Origin: Nitriliruptoraceae bacterium
Lineage (GTDB): Bacteria; Actinomycetota; Nitriliruptoria; Nitriliruptorales; Nitriliruptoraceae
Length of the DNA: 5,246 bases
Reading direction: 5' to 3'
Assembly (NCBI GenBank): GCA_007134165.1
Contig: SLLJ01000359.1
Span: 1-5,246 of the forward strand
Both the position numbers and the translations under genes were made by a program. Below, one piece after another: positions 1 to 4,961 of the stretch. Each line of letters begins with the position of its first letter. Positions within the stretch are counted from its first letter, which is position 1. The notes beneath the pieces were generated by a model, which saw nothing but the letters and a program-made list of their open reading frames with translations, did no database searches and had not been told where the DNA came from.

Positions 1-152
1 ACGCGCCCCTTGCCACGCTGGATCAACAGCTCGCGGCCGCGCCCGGTCCTCGCTGCCGGTTCCTGGCAGCCACGTAGCGTCGCCGTCTCAGCGCCCACGT
101 GCGGGGCAGGTCCACGGCGCGGACCCGTGACGTCTCGGGGATCACGTCACGA
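1..152. other. Left edge, no supported gene
   Basis: Nothing here can be firmly called. On the minus strand a frame is open from GTG 98 to the left edge and ends with RELLIQRGKGR, which could be the first residues of a gene continuing outside the window. It has no ribosome-binding site and the segment is too short to judge. Confidence 0.3.
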
Positions 153-710
153 TCAAGCCGACCACAGGCCGTCCGCGAGCAGGATCCAGCCGGGACAGAA
201 GGACTCGACCTCGCCAGGGTCGAGCTCGACCCCGGTTGCGCGGGCCTCGCGAACCAGCCACGACGCGTGCTCCAGCGGGGTGTCCGGTCCCGCGTGGGCC
301 AGCACCGGTGCGTCGGATGCGTCACAGCAGCGATGCAGGCCGGTCACGATGCCCAGCAGGACCGTCCGGTCGACGTCAGGCAGATCGAGCGCCGCGGCCC
401 GCCACAGCTCGTGCTCGAAGGACGCGAGTGCCTCGGCGACGATCTCACTGGCGGCATGGGCTGCATGGACGTAGGAGCCCGGCTGCTTGCCGGCGCGAGC
501 CGCGAGCTCGGTGGGCGGGAGGTCCTCGAGCCGCCGCTCCAGGTCCCGCGCGATCTCCTCCACGTCAACGTCGCGGACCCGAGCCAGCGCGAGCGCCTCG
601 AGCGTCTCGATGAGCTCGGGGTGTGCCGCCAGGAGTGCCGGCAACAGTCCGGCCTGCTCCTCTGGCCGCAGTCGATCGAGGGCGGGCGTCGAGGTGGTCG
701 CGGTGGCCAT
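153..710 (-). CDS. Unidentified 185-aa acidic helical protein
   Basis: I do not recognise this protein and assign no function. The ATG at 710 is preferred over an upstream in-frame GTG at 755 because a GGAG ribosome-binding site (718-721) lies 7 nt before it and the upstream extension is Arg/Ser-rich. The product is 185 aa, rich in Ala, Leu and Glu and largely helical, with no visible signal peptide or membrane segment. Residues 20-62 look like amphipathic helices with many acidic residues. Residues 70-105 contain an ARAGKQPGSYVH turn followed by a long helix. Three cysteines (C128, C129, C172) do not form an obvious metal-binding pattern. Third codon positions are strongly G/C, which supports real coding. 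It lies 208 nt downstream of the helicase gene on the same strand, so it may have its own promoter or be co-transcribed. The region around residues 45-105 faintly recalls helical segments associated with actinobacterial SWIM zinc-finger proteins, from memory only. Confidence 0.72.
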   Translation of the reverse strand: MATATTSTPALDRLRPEEQAGLLPALLAAHPELIETLEALALARVRDVDVEEIARDLERRLEDLPPTELAARAGKQPGSYVHAAHAASEIVAEALASFEHELWRAAALDLPDVDRTVLLGIVTGLHRCCDASDAPVLAHAGPDTPLEHASWLVREARATGVELDPGEVESFCPGWILLADGLWSA

Positions 711-918
711 GATCGTGCTCCGTGTCGGGACCGGTCGACGTGACCGTCGCACCACACTGCGACATCCGCCCCGCCGTCCCCGTGCAAGCCGGGGTGCGCA
801 GCCACTCGCGCACGCAGATCACCCGAGCACCGGAAACGAGGAGGGGGATCCTGCACTCGCGCCGGCAGGGGCGTCGCCGTGTGTCCAGGACCGTCGGGAC
901 TCCCGGACCGTGGTCGGG
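711..918. other. Intergenic gap between helicase and 185-aa gene
   Basis: This 208-nt gap holds no ORF with a convincing coding signal. It contains the ribosome-binding site of the downstream 185-aa gene (GGAG, 718-721) and a small inverted repeat, CCCCG/CGGGG with a 7-nt loop (778-794). I could not find a -35/-10 pair good enough to name as a promoter on the minus strand. Confidence 0.5.
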
Positions 919-928
919 TCAGACCACG
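909..928 (-). terminator. Hairpin spanning helicase stop codon, possible weak terminator
   Basis: A perfect 7-bp inverted repeat (CGTGGTC at 909-915, GACCACG at 922-928) encloses a 6-nt loop that contains two bases or more of the helicase TGA stop (919-921). There is no T-run after it on either strand, so it is not a classical intrinsic terminator. Terminators lacking a U-tract have been proposed in high-G+C Gram-positives, but a chance hairpin is about as likely. Confidence 0.2.
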
Positions 929-2859
929 CCGACCCACAGGCCGTCGCGTGCCCGGGTCATCGCGACGTACAGTTCGCGGCGCAGCCGCTCCCACCGCTCG
1001 CGTTCCGGCCCGTCGTCGGGAGGCTGGGCGTCACCCAGCTGCTCGGGCCGGACGTCAGGCAGCAGCACCTGCTTGAACTCCAGCCCCTTCGCCCGCTTGA
1101 TGGTGCCGACCTTCACCGCGTCCACCTCGCTGCCGTCGTACTTCTCGAGCATCACCACCTCGGTCCCGGCACGGCGCAGCACCTCAGCGGCCCGACTCGC
1201 TGCCGACCGGGTGAGGCACAGCACGCCGATGTCGCCCGGGCGGGTCCCGACCTCGCGCAGCACCGCACGCGTGCGCTCCACCAGCTTGCGATCGCGCTCC
1301 CTGAAGTTGCGTGCGTGCTCCACGACGGGTTCCGGGCCGGTCCTCTCAACGGTCCGCACAGCGTCACCGCGGGCCATCGCACCCTCGATGTCGGCGAACT
1401 CGTCGCCAGCGACCATGCGGGAGGCGAACTCGAGGATCTGGGCGGTGTTGCGGTAGTTCACGTCGAGCACCACGCCGCGGCCCGCGAGGCTGATGCCCAC
1501 CTCGCTGAGGCTGTAGCCGCCCGGATAGATCGACTGCTGTCCGTCACCGATCAGGGTGAAGCCGTCGGTCACGTCAGCAGCCAGGGAATGCAGCAGACGG
1601 ATCATCGCGCCCGACAGATCCTGGGCCTCGTCGACGATCACCCCGACGTACGGCTCGTCGAGTGGTCTGCGTCGCACCTCGGCCTCGGCCAGCAGAACGA
1701 CGTCCGCGCAGTCATGCACCCCACGTCGACGCAGCTCGGCGTCGTAGGCGGAGTACAGCTCCCACACCGCACGACGCTGCTCGACCCCCAGCCGACGGCG
1801 TCGTCCGCGACGATCGAGGTCCGCATAGGTCTCCCATCGGGTGATGCCACGGCCCTTGAGGACGTAGTCGATCTCCTTCTGCCAGTACCCGGGCTTCGCC
1901 CCGGAGGTCTTCAGCGGGTCGGACGAGGGCAGCCGATCCCAGACGGTGGCGAAGGCATCATCGGCCTGCGTCGGGTCCAGGTCGACCGTGACACCACGGG
2001 TCCTGAGCAGCCGCAACGCGAACGCGTGCACCCCCACGAACTCGATGCGGTCGGCGACGTCGGGAGCAAGGCGACGAACCGACTGCTGCAGCACGTCCGG
2101 CAGGGTCCGCACGAAGGTCGTGACCAGAACCCTGCCCCCACGTATCCGCACCAGATGAGCGGCACGATGCAGTCCGACGACCGTCTTGCCGGTCCCGGCC
2201 GCTCCACGAATCCGGGATGGTCCGTTGAAGCTGCGGCGCACCAGTCTGGCCTGATCCGGATGCAGGAACGACATCCACTCCTCGATCGGCTGGGCGAGGA
2301 TCCCCTGCATCAACGCTGCCTGCACCTCGGCGTCGTCGAGCAGTGCCTCCTGCACCGGCGCAGCTGGCGACGCAGGCAGGACCGGCTCGTCCACCACCAC
2401 GTTCACCGGCGCCGGCGCGTTGACCTGCGGGAACACCTCCAGGACACGCCGCAGGACCACATCGACCTGGGAGGGCGTGAGCCGGTTGCCGTGCGCCGCG
2501 ATGCAACCAAGCGCGTCCTTCTCGCCGACGATCCTCACCGTCCCGATTCGATGGTCGATCCCGTGACGACCCGCGAGAGCGACGACGGCATGGATCTCAC
2601 CCGGAGCCAGACCGACCTCGGCCAGCGCCTCCTCGGTCACGGCACGAAGCTGTTCGAGGCTGCTCAGCTCGTCGGTGACCTCCGCCTCGCCAAGGTAGAT
2701 GCGCTCAGCGACGACCATGACCTCGGCCCAGGCCTTGGTGTCAACGACGAACACCCCTCCCGGCCCGACCACCACCAGATCCACCTGCGCCCGGGTGCTG
2801 CCCGGCCAGCGCCGATCAGCCAGCAGGTGGTAGCCAACCCCCGACAACGGCGCGAGCAC
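919..2859 (-). CDS. NERD nuclease-domain / UvrD-type SF1 DNA helicase
   Basis: This is a predicted ATP-dependent superfamily 1A helicase with an N-terminal nuclease-related (NERD) domain, acting on cytoplasmic DNA. Using GTG 2859 as residue 1, NERD core residues are visible in QVDLVVVGPGGVFVVDTK (D27, D40, K42). A Q-motif-like LHPDQARLV lies at 199-207, Walker A GAAGTGKT at 219-226, motif II VDEAQD at 409-414, motif III LIGDGQQSIY at 436-445, motif IV NYRNT at 468-472, motif V TIKRAKGLEF at 586-595 and motif VI YVAMTRAR at 631-638. All helicase motifs are intact and the C-terminus ends normally. The start is the weak point. GTG 2859 has no good ribosome-binding site and begins inside the NERD fold. 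The frame is open only to 2910, where it meets a TGA, and the bases before it encode family-like N-terminal sequence in another frame (2860-2999). The gene may therefore be 5'-damaged. A role in repair or defence is inferred, not shown. Confidence 0.9.
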   Translation of the reverse strand: MLAPLSGVGYHLLADRRWPGSTRAQVDLVVVGPGGVFVVDTKAWAEVMVVAERIYLGEAEVTDELSSLEQLRAVTEEALAEVGLAPGEIHAVVALAGRHGIDHRIGTVRIVGEKDALGCIAAHGNRLTPSQVDVVLRRVLEVFPQVNAPAPVNVVVDEPVLPASPAAPVQEALLDDAEVQAALMQGILAQPIEEWMSFLHPDQARLVRRSFNGPSRIRGAAGTGKTVVGLHRAAHLVRIRGGRVLVTTFVRTLPDVLQQSVRRLAPDVADRIEFVGVHAFALRLLRTRGVTVDLDPTQADDAFATVWDRLPSSDPLKTSGAKPGYWQKEIDYVLKGRGITRWETYADLDRRGRRRRLGVEQRRAVWELYSAYDAELRRRGVHDCADVVLLAEAEVRRRPLDEPYVGVIVDEAQDLSGAMIRLLHSLAADVTDGFTLIGDGQQSIYPGGYSLSEVGISLAGRGVVLDVNYRNTAQILEFASRMVAGDEFADIEGAMARGDAVRTVERTGPEPVVEHARNFRERDRKLVERTRAVLREVGTRPGDIGVLCLTRSAASRAAEVLRRAGTEVVMLEKYDGSEVDAVKVGTIKRAKGLEFKQVLLPDVRPEQLGDAQPPDDGPERERWERLRRELYVAMTRARDGLWVGVV

Positions 2860-2999
2860 GGCCGCGGTACGACGCTCGGTCTGCTCGGCCAGGCGGTAGC
2901 GGCCGCAGCCTCACGTGCCTCGATCGCGGCACGCTGATGAGCTTCAGCGAGCGCCGCCTACCGTCGTGCCTCCGCTGCGGCCGAATCCCCTGCTGGCAT
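2860..2999 (-). pseudogene. Disrupted N-terminal coding region of the NERD helicase
   Basis: Read on the minus strand from ATG 2999 (preceded by GGGGG at 3005-3009), this stretch encodes an Ala/Glu/Arg-rich helix typical of sequence found before NERD domains. It is broken twice. Codon 14 is an amber TAG (2958-2960). Then, around 2899-2903 at GCGGCCGC, the reading must shift by one missing base to continue as RYRLAEQTERRTAAV directly into the GTG-2859 protein. After that repair the join is smooth: AREAAA, then RYRLAEQTERR, then LAPL. NERD proteins usually carry a conserved acidic helix of this kind (the E in AEQTERR) just before the catalytic segment. Two lesions in 140 nt suggest decay of the 5' end or, less likely, two sequencing errors. 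The unshifted ORF from 2999 would be only 13 residues long. Confidence 0.6.
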
Positions 3000-3209
3000 C
3001 CACGCCCCCGACGCTCGAAGACCTCTCGGCGACGAACTCACCCTGTCCCACGGGAATCCTAGGTGACGACCACCGTGGGCTGGCTCGGTCGCCGTGACCG
3101 CCCGCCCAACCCCATGCAGCCCGATACGAACGCCCAGGCTCAACACCTACCTTGACGACGAGTCGACCGTTACACCATCGGCCATCAACAAGGGGTTCAA
3201 CGTGCCCAT
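3000..3209. other. Intergenic zone upstream of the helicase
   Basis: On the minus strand this lies between the end of the truncated toxin frame and the ancestral helicase start. It holds the TAGGAT hexamer, the 3047-3079 inverted repeat and the beginning of the possible plus-strand ORF. I find no minus-strand coding signal related to the missing toxin C-terminus, so the lost part is not simply displaced into this gap. Confidence 0.45.
3056..3061 (-). promoter_or_regulatory. TAGGAT -10-like hexamer upstream of helicase
   Basis: On the minus strand TAGGAT matches the TANNNT -10 pattern and the TAGRRT form common in actinomycete housekeeping promoters. A start about 7 nt downstream would leave a leader of roughly 50 nt before ATG 2999. 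No recognisable -35 hexamer lies 16-18 nt upstream, so this is weak. It lies in the 19-nt loop of a perfect inverted repeat (CCCACGG 3047-3053, CCGTGGG 3073-3079), which could be a regulator site or coincidence. Confidence 0.25.
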
Positions 3210-3399
3210 CTACGACAGCCTCGGGTTCTCGGCCGCCATCGCCCCGTTCCGATCGATGCCCGAAGCAGGTTCTGAGCAGGAATTCTGCGGGTTCGGTGTG
3301 TCAGGAGCGGTTGGGCCGTTTGGGTCGCTCTCAGAGACTCGGGCACACATGCGGCACCCGGAGACACGGGTGTCGGCGTGCCCATCGCGGTCCCGGTGA
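3094..3399 (+). CDS. Possible plus-strand ORF or gene remnant, unidentified
   Basis: A plus-strand frame is open from GTG 3094 to a TGA at 3397-3399 (101 aa). From about 3130 to 3260 it reads like real protein, for example NTYLDDESTV and NVPIYDSLGFSAAIAPF, with Asn, Tyr, Phe and Ile and G/C-rich third positions, unlike the Arg/Pro-rich shadows usual in this DNA. After about 3265 the third-position bias fades. An internal GTG at 3202 has an AAGGGG ribosome-binding-like sequence 6 nt before it, giving a 65-aa alternative. The caution is that the minus-strand frame of the toxin tail shares the same wobble positions, so the bias alone cannot fix the strand, although that frame is cut by two TAG codons. 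I do not recognise the family. It may be a fragment of a gene broken by the same event that truncated the toxin. Confidence 0.25.
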   Translation: MTARPTPCSPIRTPRLNTYLDDESTVTPSAINKGFNVPIYDSLGFSAAIAPFRSMPEAGSEQEFCGFGVSGAVGPFGSLSETRAHMRHPETRVSACPSRSR

Positions 3400-3938
3400 C
3401 CGGCTATGCGAGTCGCCTGATCAGACTGGGACCGCCGCCCAGCAACAGGCGGCAGCATGACAAGCGAGCAACAAGACAAACGCTCCCTCAACATGCAACG
3501 GTCGCCGACGTTCACGTCCACCTTGACCGACAGCTTCGCCGTGTGCAGATCCACGGTGAGGGTGACACGGACGCCGCGGTACTGGTCGTCCTCGCGGATC
3601 ACCTGGGTGGTAGCCCCGGACGTGTCGAAGTCGAGGCCGTCATCCAGGTCCAGGGCTGCGACCTCGGCGATCAGGTCCCGCACCGCGTCGACGTCGCTCT
3701 CCAACTGCTGGGCGTGGAGGTCCAGATCGCGTGTGGGACGACGCTGTGCGAACGCGGCCAGCAGCATTCCTCCCTTGACCACGAGTTGCTCGCGATGGTC
3801 GGAGGCTGCAAGTCGGGCGAGCAGCCCCTCCAAGGCGTACAGGGTCAGCAGCTCCTGGGTATCGCGGCCGTGCTGTCGGGCAAGGCGTTGGAGGGCGAAC
3901 TCGCGGGCCCGGCCGGTCTGCTCGGACGGCCCGGTCAC
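3210..3938 (-). CDS. abiEii: AbiEii-family nucleotidyltransferase toxin, C-terminally truncated
   Basis: This is the toxin half of a type IV (AbiE) toxin-antitoxin pair, a cytoplasmic DNA-polymerase-beta-like nucleotidyltransferase. GTG 3938 overlaps the abiEi stop by 4 nt (GTGA), indicating translational coupling. The fold signature is clear: VVKGGMLL at 53-60, then RRPTRDLDL with D71 and D73 as the metal-binding DxD pair, then a strand KVDVNVGD (139-146) in which D141 could be the third carboxylate. Family members are usually near 280-300 aa and continue into a helical C-terminal domain with an EK and R-x-x-D-type motif. Here the resemblance stops at D146 (nt about 3501). Residues 147-242 are a Cys/Arg/Ser-rich tail with poor third-position bias that looks like read-through of unrelated DNA until a TAG at 3210. 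The protein is therefore probably inactive as a toxin. The N-terminal assignment is firm, while activity is inference. Confidence 0.82.
   Translation of the reverse strand: MTGPSEQTGRAREFALQRLARQHGRDTQELLTLYALEGLLARLAASDHREQLVVKGGMLLAAFAQRRPTRDLDLHAQQLESDVDAVRDLIAEVAALDLDDGLDFDTSGATTQVIREDDQYRGVRVTLTVDLHTAKLSVKVDVNVGDRCMLRERLSCCSLVMLPPVAGRRSQSDQATRIAGHRDRDGHADTRVSGCRMCARVSESDPNGPTAPDTPNPQNSCSEPASGIDRNGAMAAENPRLS
3355..3372. repeat. Perfect 6-bp inverted repeat in the breakpoint zone
   Basis: CACCCG (3355-3360) and CGGGTG (3367-3372) flank a GAGACA loop. The hairpin lies in the unrelated sequence that follows the toxin breakpoint. It has no T-tract, so it is not an obvious terminator. Its function is unknown. 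Confidence 0.3.
3434..3453. repeat. Perfect GCCGCC/GGCGGC inverted repeat near breakpoint
   Basis: GCCGCC (3434-3439) and GGCGGC (3448-3453) enclose an 8-nt loop (CAGCAACA). It sits about 50 nt beyond the point where AbiEii homology ends, in a patch visibly richer in A and T than the flanking genes. It could be part of a mobile-element end, a weak terminator or chance. Confidence 0.3.
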
Positions 3939-4525
3939 AGCAGCACCTGCAGGTCCTCGCGCAGCCGCACCAGGGCCTTCGGGAATGGCGCCGCCACCTC
4001 CAGGAGTCGCGACGGCTGTGACCCGCGCTGGCGCAGCCAGGTCTTGAGCGCCTCGCGGCCGAGTTCGTCACCCTCGAGATGGCGCAACCGGTACGCGTCC
4101 ACGATCGACCGCTCGGGTGCGTACAAGCCAAGGGTGTAACCGCCGTCTAGCGAGATCACGTCCCGGCCCAGGTCGAAGGTCGCTGGCGCGAACCGATGCC
4201 ATCGCACCGGCGCGGACACCTTCGGTGGGCGTGTGCCCCGCGGGAGGGCCACGTCGATCCGAGGCGGGATCTGATCGGTCAGGCCGTGCCGGGCCAGGGC
4301 GGATGTCAGACAGATGGTCGCGCGGTCGTTGGCGGCGGCCACCACCACGAGGTCCAGGTCGGCAACTAGCGCTTCGGCCTGGAGGTAGAGCCCATGGCTG
4401 ATTCGCTCCAGCCTGCCGTCAGCCAGCAGACGGTGCAGGGTCGGATCCGACAGGCCTACCGACTGCGCGTCGCGCCAGCGGAACACGGGCCCGAGCTGCT
4501 CGAGACGATCCGCTCCGGTCGACAT
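3935..4525 (-). CDS. abiEi: AbiEi-family antitoxin / transcriptional repressor
   Basis: This is the antitoxin half of a type IV AbiE toxin-antitoxin pair. In studied systems AbiEi binds inverted repeats in its own promoter and represses the operon, and neutralises the toxin without stable protein contact. The 196-aa product has an N-terminal winged helix-turn-helix at about 13-50 (VFRWRDAQSVGLSDPTLHRL, then RLERISHGLYL). The family's C-terminal domain follows, with TSALARHGLTDQIPPRIDVAL at about 74-94, VRWHRF at 107-112 and the characteristic YAPERSIVDAYRLRH at 135-149. The length is typical and nothing appears missing. ATG 4525 is chosen because GGGGA (4531-4535) lies 5 nt upstream and a promoter lies at a suitable distance. 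It overlaps abiEii by 4 nt. With the toxin truncated, this may now be an orphan antitoxin or regulator. No cytosine-rich or membrane segments are seen. Confidence 0.9.
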   Translation of the reverse strand: MSTGADRLEQLGPVFRWRDAQSVGLSDPTLHRLLADGRLERISHGLYLQAEALVADLDLVVVAAANDRATICLTSALARHGLTDQIPPRIDVALPRGTRPPKVSAPVRWHRFAPATFDLGRDVISLDGGYTLGLYAPERSIVDAYRLRHLEGDELGREALKTWLRQRGSQPSRLLEVAAPFPKALVRLREDLQVLL

Positions 4526-4560
4526 TCGAGTCCCCAGTCTCAGCAGCCGGTGCGTAGGTT

Positions 4561-4589
4561 AACGTATTCACACAAGGAATGTGTGGCAA
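4561..4589 (-). promoter_or_regulatory. Candidate sigma-70-like promoter of abiEi-abiEii
   Basis: On the minus strand a TTGCCA -35 hexamer (4584-4589) is separated by exactly 17 nt from a TACGTT -10 hexamer (4561-4566). A transcript starting near 4554 would have a leader of about 29 nt with a GGGGA ribosome-binding site before ATG 4525. The match to consensus is good for high-G+C DNA and the spacer has the optimal length. A second TAGGAT -10-like hexamer lies further upstream (4616-4621) without a clear -35. Confidence 0.5.
4569..4585. promoter_or_regulatory. Palindromic operator candidate in abiE promoter
   Basis: A perfect inverted repeat, CACACA-N5-TGTGTG (plus strand, spacer AGGAA), fills most of the 17-nt promoter spacer and touches the first bases of the -35 hexamer. 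A dimeric repressor bound here would block RNA polymerase. AbiEi proteins are known to autorepress by binding inverted repeats upstream of their own gene, so AbiEi is the natural candidate ligand. That link is inference. Confidence 0.5.
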
Positions 4590-4685
4590 CGAAACCCTCT
4601 TGCAACCGACGCCTGATCCTAGCCCGGTCAGCTCGGAGCGGGAGCAGGCCATTCCGGGGAACAGCCGATTCAGTTCCGCAGTTCG

Positions 4686-4937
4686 TCACGCTTCCGGCGG
4701 GTTGAGGGCGGCACGTGCCAGGGTCAGCCATAGCTCGCGGCCGCAGCCATGGTTGGTGGCGACCTGCCAGACGTGCTCGGTCTCGCCGTCTGAGGCCAGG
4801 ATCTCCACCAGCACGCCAGACGAGCCGGCCCCCGCGTGTCCCTCTCCCCCCGGATCATGGATGCCGCCTACGGTCTGTCCGACGAACCCATGAGCGACCT
4901 CGAAGGCTTGCAAGGAGGGTCGTGTCTGCCAAGACAA
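4686..4937 (-). CDS. Short unidentified ORF or C-terminal gene remnant
   Basis: The frame runs from TTG 4937 to TGA 4686-4688 (83 aa). A TAG at 4950-4952 bars a longer N-terminus, and the only ribosome-binding-like sequence before the TTG is a weak CAGGG. The N-terminal half is Gly-rich and unremarkable. The last 43 residues read like genuine protein (VLVEILASDGETEHVWQVA, then CGRELWLTLARAA) with G/C-rich third positions. That part resembles a helical-repeat unit, with an AW-type helix followed by an LWL helix, as seen near the C-termini of some actinobacterial SWIM-type proteins, but I cannot name the family. It ends 161 nt before abiEi on the same strand, and the abiE promoter lies between them. 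It shares its frame with the broken gene to its right (4962-5246), with two stops between, so it may be a relic and not a gene. Confidence 0.35.
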   Translation of the reverse strand: MSWQTRPSLQAFEVAHGFVGQTVGGIHDPGGEGHAGAGSSGVLVEILASDGETEHVWQVATNHGCGRELWLTLARAALNPPEA

Positions 4938-4961
4938 CTGGCCCTGCTGCTAGCGCGCGGG

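Noticed and set aside
23..325. A 100-codon minus-strand frame at the left edge
   Set aside because: Most of it is an out-of-frame reading of the 185-aa gene, with an Arg/Pro/Ser-rich product. Only its last 40 codons lie outside that gene, and they have no good start or similarity.
487..2937. An 816-codon open plus-strand frame opposite the helicase
   Set aside because: It is antisense to a helicase with every SF1 motif intact. Its translation has no recognisable motif and is rich in His, Arg and Pro, as expected for a stop-poor shadow frame in high-G+C DNA.
3457..4139. Long plus-strand frames opposite abiEii and abiEi
   Set aside because: They are antisense to the recognisable AbiEi and AbiEii domains and yield Ser/Arg-rich translations without motifs.
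4521..4540. ATTCGAGTCCCCAG resembles the T-loop end of a tRNA (attachment-site candidate)
   Set aside because: The 5' half of the T-stem does not pair and no acceptor, D or anticodon arm can be traced. It coincides with the start and ribosome-binding site of abiEi.
3471..4938. CAAGACAA occurs at both 3472 and 4931, as if flanking the abiE pair
   Set aside because: The match is only 8 bp and diverges immediately on both sides. This is too short to support a direct repeat or attachment-site pair.
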